A stretch of 7,303 bases of DNA from an uncultured Synechococcus sp. (GTDB lineage: Bacteria > Cyanobacteriota > Cyanobacteriia > PCC-6307 > Cyanobiaceae), in the NCBI GenBank assembly GCA_937975655.1, contig CALJTZ010000089.1, positions 1-7,303 of the forward strand, in the 5' to 3' direction. Under the pieces are notes generated by a model that was not told the origin of the DNA, ran no database searches, and was given only the letters and a program-made list of their open reading frames with translations. The translations under genes and the position numbers were made by a program. This document shows positions 6,616 to 7,303 of the stretch, in pieces. Each line of letters opens with the position of its first letter. Within the stretch, counting starts at the first letter, position 1.

Positions 6616-6640
6616 GATTGTGGTGCTACCCCTGAGATAG
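6611..6640 (+). repeat. Direct repeat spaced 20 bp before the basic-protein gene
   Basis: CCTGAGAT occurs at 6611-6618 and again at 6631-6638, exactly 20 bp (about two helical turns) apart. The ten-base versions differ at one position. The first copy overlaps the stop of the aldolase-like gene, and the second directly precedes the AGAGG at 6639-6643. The spacing would suit a dimeric regulator or autoregulation, but chance is possible. A -35-like TTGTCA sits at 6604-6609, without a good -10 at normal distance. Confidence 0.35.
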
Positions 6641-6654
6641 AGGTTTTCTCGTTT

Positions 6655-7272
6655 ATGTCTCAGCTCACGATCAAGCTCAGCGCCAAGGCCGATGCCCTGA
6701 TTGCCCAGCTCCAGAAGGAGATCTTCAATCGTCGTCGCAAGAAAGTGTCGGCCGCGGGCGTGATTGAAACCCTCGTCGAGAGCGGTGCCAAGTCCCAGTC
6801 GGACAAGCGCTTCGCCACTTCGTGGAAGAACCTCATCGCCGACATCGAAAAGGCGGCGAAGGTGGCCAATGCCCACGGCAGCAAGCCGGCCAATCTCACC
6901 GATGCCGAGTGGGCGATGGTGCTCAGTCATCGCTCCCGTTCGGCGTCTACGAAGGTTCCCGCTAAGGCTGCGGCTAAGGCAGCACCTCGCCAGCCTGCTG
7001 CCACCAAGGCCAAGTCGGTGGCCAAGCCCGCGGCCAAGAATCCCGTGAGGAAGAGGGCCGTGAAAGCTGCCACCGCTCAACCGGCTGCCAAGCCCGCAGC
7101 AGCCAAGAAGCCAGCAGCCAAACGCACCGTGGCCAAAAAGCCGTCTGTGCCAGCTACCGGTGGCTCTTCGGTGGCTAAACGGATGGCCAAGGCGATGAGT
7201 CGGCTGGCCTCTCCGGCGGCGGCTGCCGCTCCCAGCAGCAACGGCACCGGTGTGTTGGCGGGGGTGAGCTGA
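6655..7272 (+). CDS. Putative DNA-binding protein with a histone-H1-like Lys/Ala/Pro tail
   Basis: I recognise no named family for this 205-aa protein. Residues 1-92 look like a folded domain. A short strand LTIKLS (4-9), a helix AKADALIAQLQKEIFNRRRKK (10-30), a turn VSAAG and a helix VIETLVESGA (36-45) fit a ribbon-helix-helix arrangement, followed by SWKNLIADIEKAAKVA (56-71) and LTDAEWAMVLSHR (81-93). Residues 94-183 are a low-complexity basic tail rich in Lys, Ala and Pro (AAKPAAAKKPAAKRTVAKKP), like the C-terminal tails of histone H1 or bacterial histone-H1-like proteins. Residues 184-205 are Ala/Ser/Gly-rich and nearly neutral. There is no signal peptide or membrane helix. The likely role is nucleoid or nucleic-acid binding, by inference from composition and fold. 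ATG 6655 is preceded by AGAGG at 6639-6643, a slightly distant ribosome binding site. It follows the aldolase-like gene by 39 bp. Confidence 0.8.
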   Translation: MSQLTIKLSAKADALIAQLQKEIFNRRRKKVSAAGVIETLVESGAKSQSDKRFATSWKNLIADIEKAAKVANAHGSKPANLTDAEWAMVLSHRSRSASTKVPAKAAAKAAPRQPAATKAKSVAKPAAKNPVRKRAVKAATAQPAAKPAAAKKPAAKRTVAKKPSVPATGGSSVAKRMAKAMSRLASPAAAAAPSSNGTGVLAGVS

Positions 7273-7287
7273 GCGCAGCCCGTGCCC

Positions 7288-7301
7288 GCCTCACCAGAGG
7301 C
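7288..7301 (+). terminator. Short hairpin after the last gene, possible start of a terminator
   Basis: GCCTC (7288-7292) pairs with GAGGC (7297-7301) around an ACCA loop, 15 bases after the stop at 7272. The window ends two bases later, so a T-tract cannot be checked. Confidence 0.35.
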
Positions 7302-7303
7302 TG

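Noticed and set aside
6607..7080. Minus-strand frame of 157 codons opposite the H1-like gene
   Set aside because: Antisense to a gene with clear domain-like N-terminus and compositional tail. Its Gly/Arg/Leu-rich translation resembles no family.
6949..7200. Repetitive AAG/GCC-rich DNA considered as a tandem repeat or CRISPR-like array
   Set aside because: There is no fixed repeat unit or spacer. The repetition is the codon pattern of a Lys/Ala/Pro-rich protein tail.

Overview
The window is high-GC, densely coding bacterial DNA. Its genes indicate an oxygenic cyanobacterium: the photosystem II manganese-stabilising protein PsbO, an FtsH3-type thylakoid protease, a cyanobacterial-type ATP sulfurylase and a DUF2555-type protein. 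The high GC, the compact layout and the style of PsbO and of the small conserved hypothetical suggest an alpha-picocyanobacterium (Synechococcus/Cyanobium group). That placement is inference from recognition; no search was run.

Layout. Positions 1-140 hold the end of a DUF2555-like protein, whose last codons overlap the start of coaBC (coenzyme A synthesis, 130-1395). A small acidic hypothetical gene on the minus strand (1414-1743) converges on coaBC, with a hairpin across the junction. The 140-bp gap 1744-1883 separates it from the divergent psbO (1884-2696), which ends in a clear intrinsic terminator (2725-2748). Then come sat (2826-3998), ftsH (4077-5921), a KDPG/KHG-aldolase-like gene (5947-6615) and a small basic protein with a histone-H1-like tail (6655-7272). 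The window ends in the 31 bp after that gene, where a short hairpin is visible. There are no tRNA or rRNA genes, CRISPR arrays, transposases or other signs of a mobile element.

How the genes relate. PsbO shields the Mn cluster of photosystem II. FtsH3 belongs to the membrane protease system that removes damaged photosystem II subunits and is also linked to iron acclimation, so psbO and ftsH share a photosystem II maintenance theme. CoaBC, Sat and the aldolase are metabolic genes. The region looks like an ordinary core-genome block rather than a specialised island.

The points most worth a second look are a lipobox in the PsbO signal peptide, an HLR1/RpaB-like tandem repeat just upstream of ftsH, the last gene (a possible ribbon-helix-helix domain joined to a Lys/Ala/Pro tail) with a 20-bp-spaced direct repeat before it, and an aldolase homologue that keeps the Schiff-base lysine but has lost substrate-binding positions. 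I found no convincing undescribed multi-gene system.
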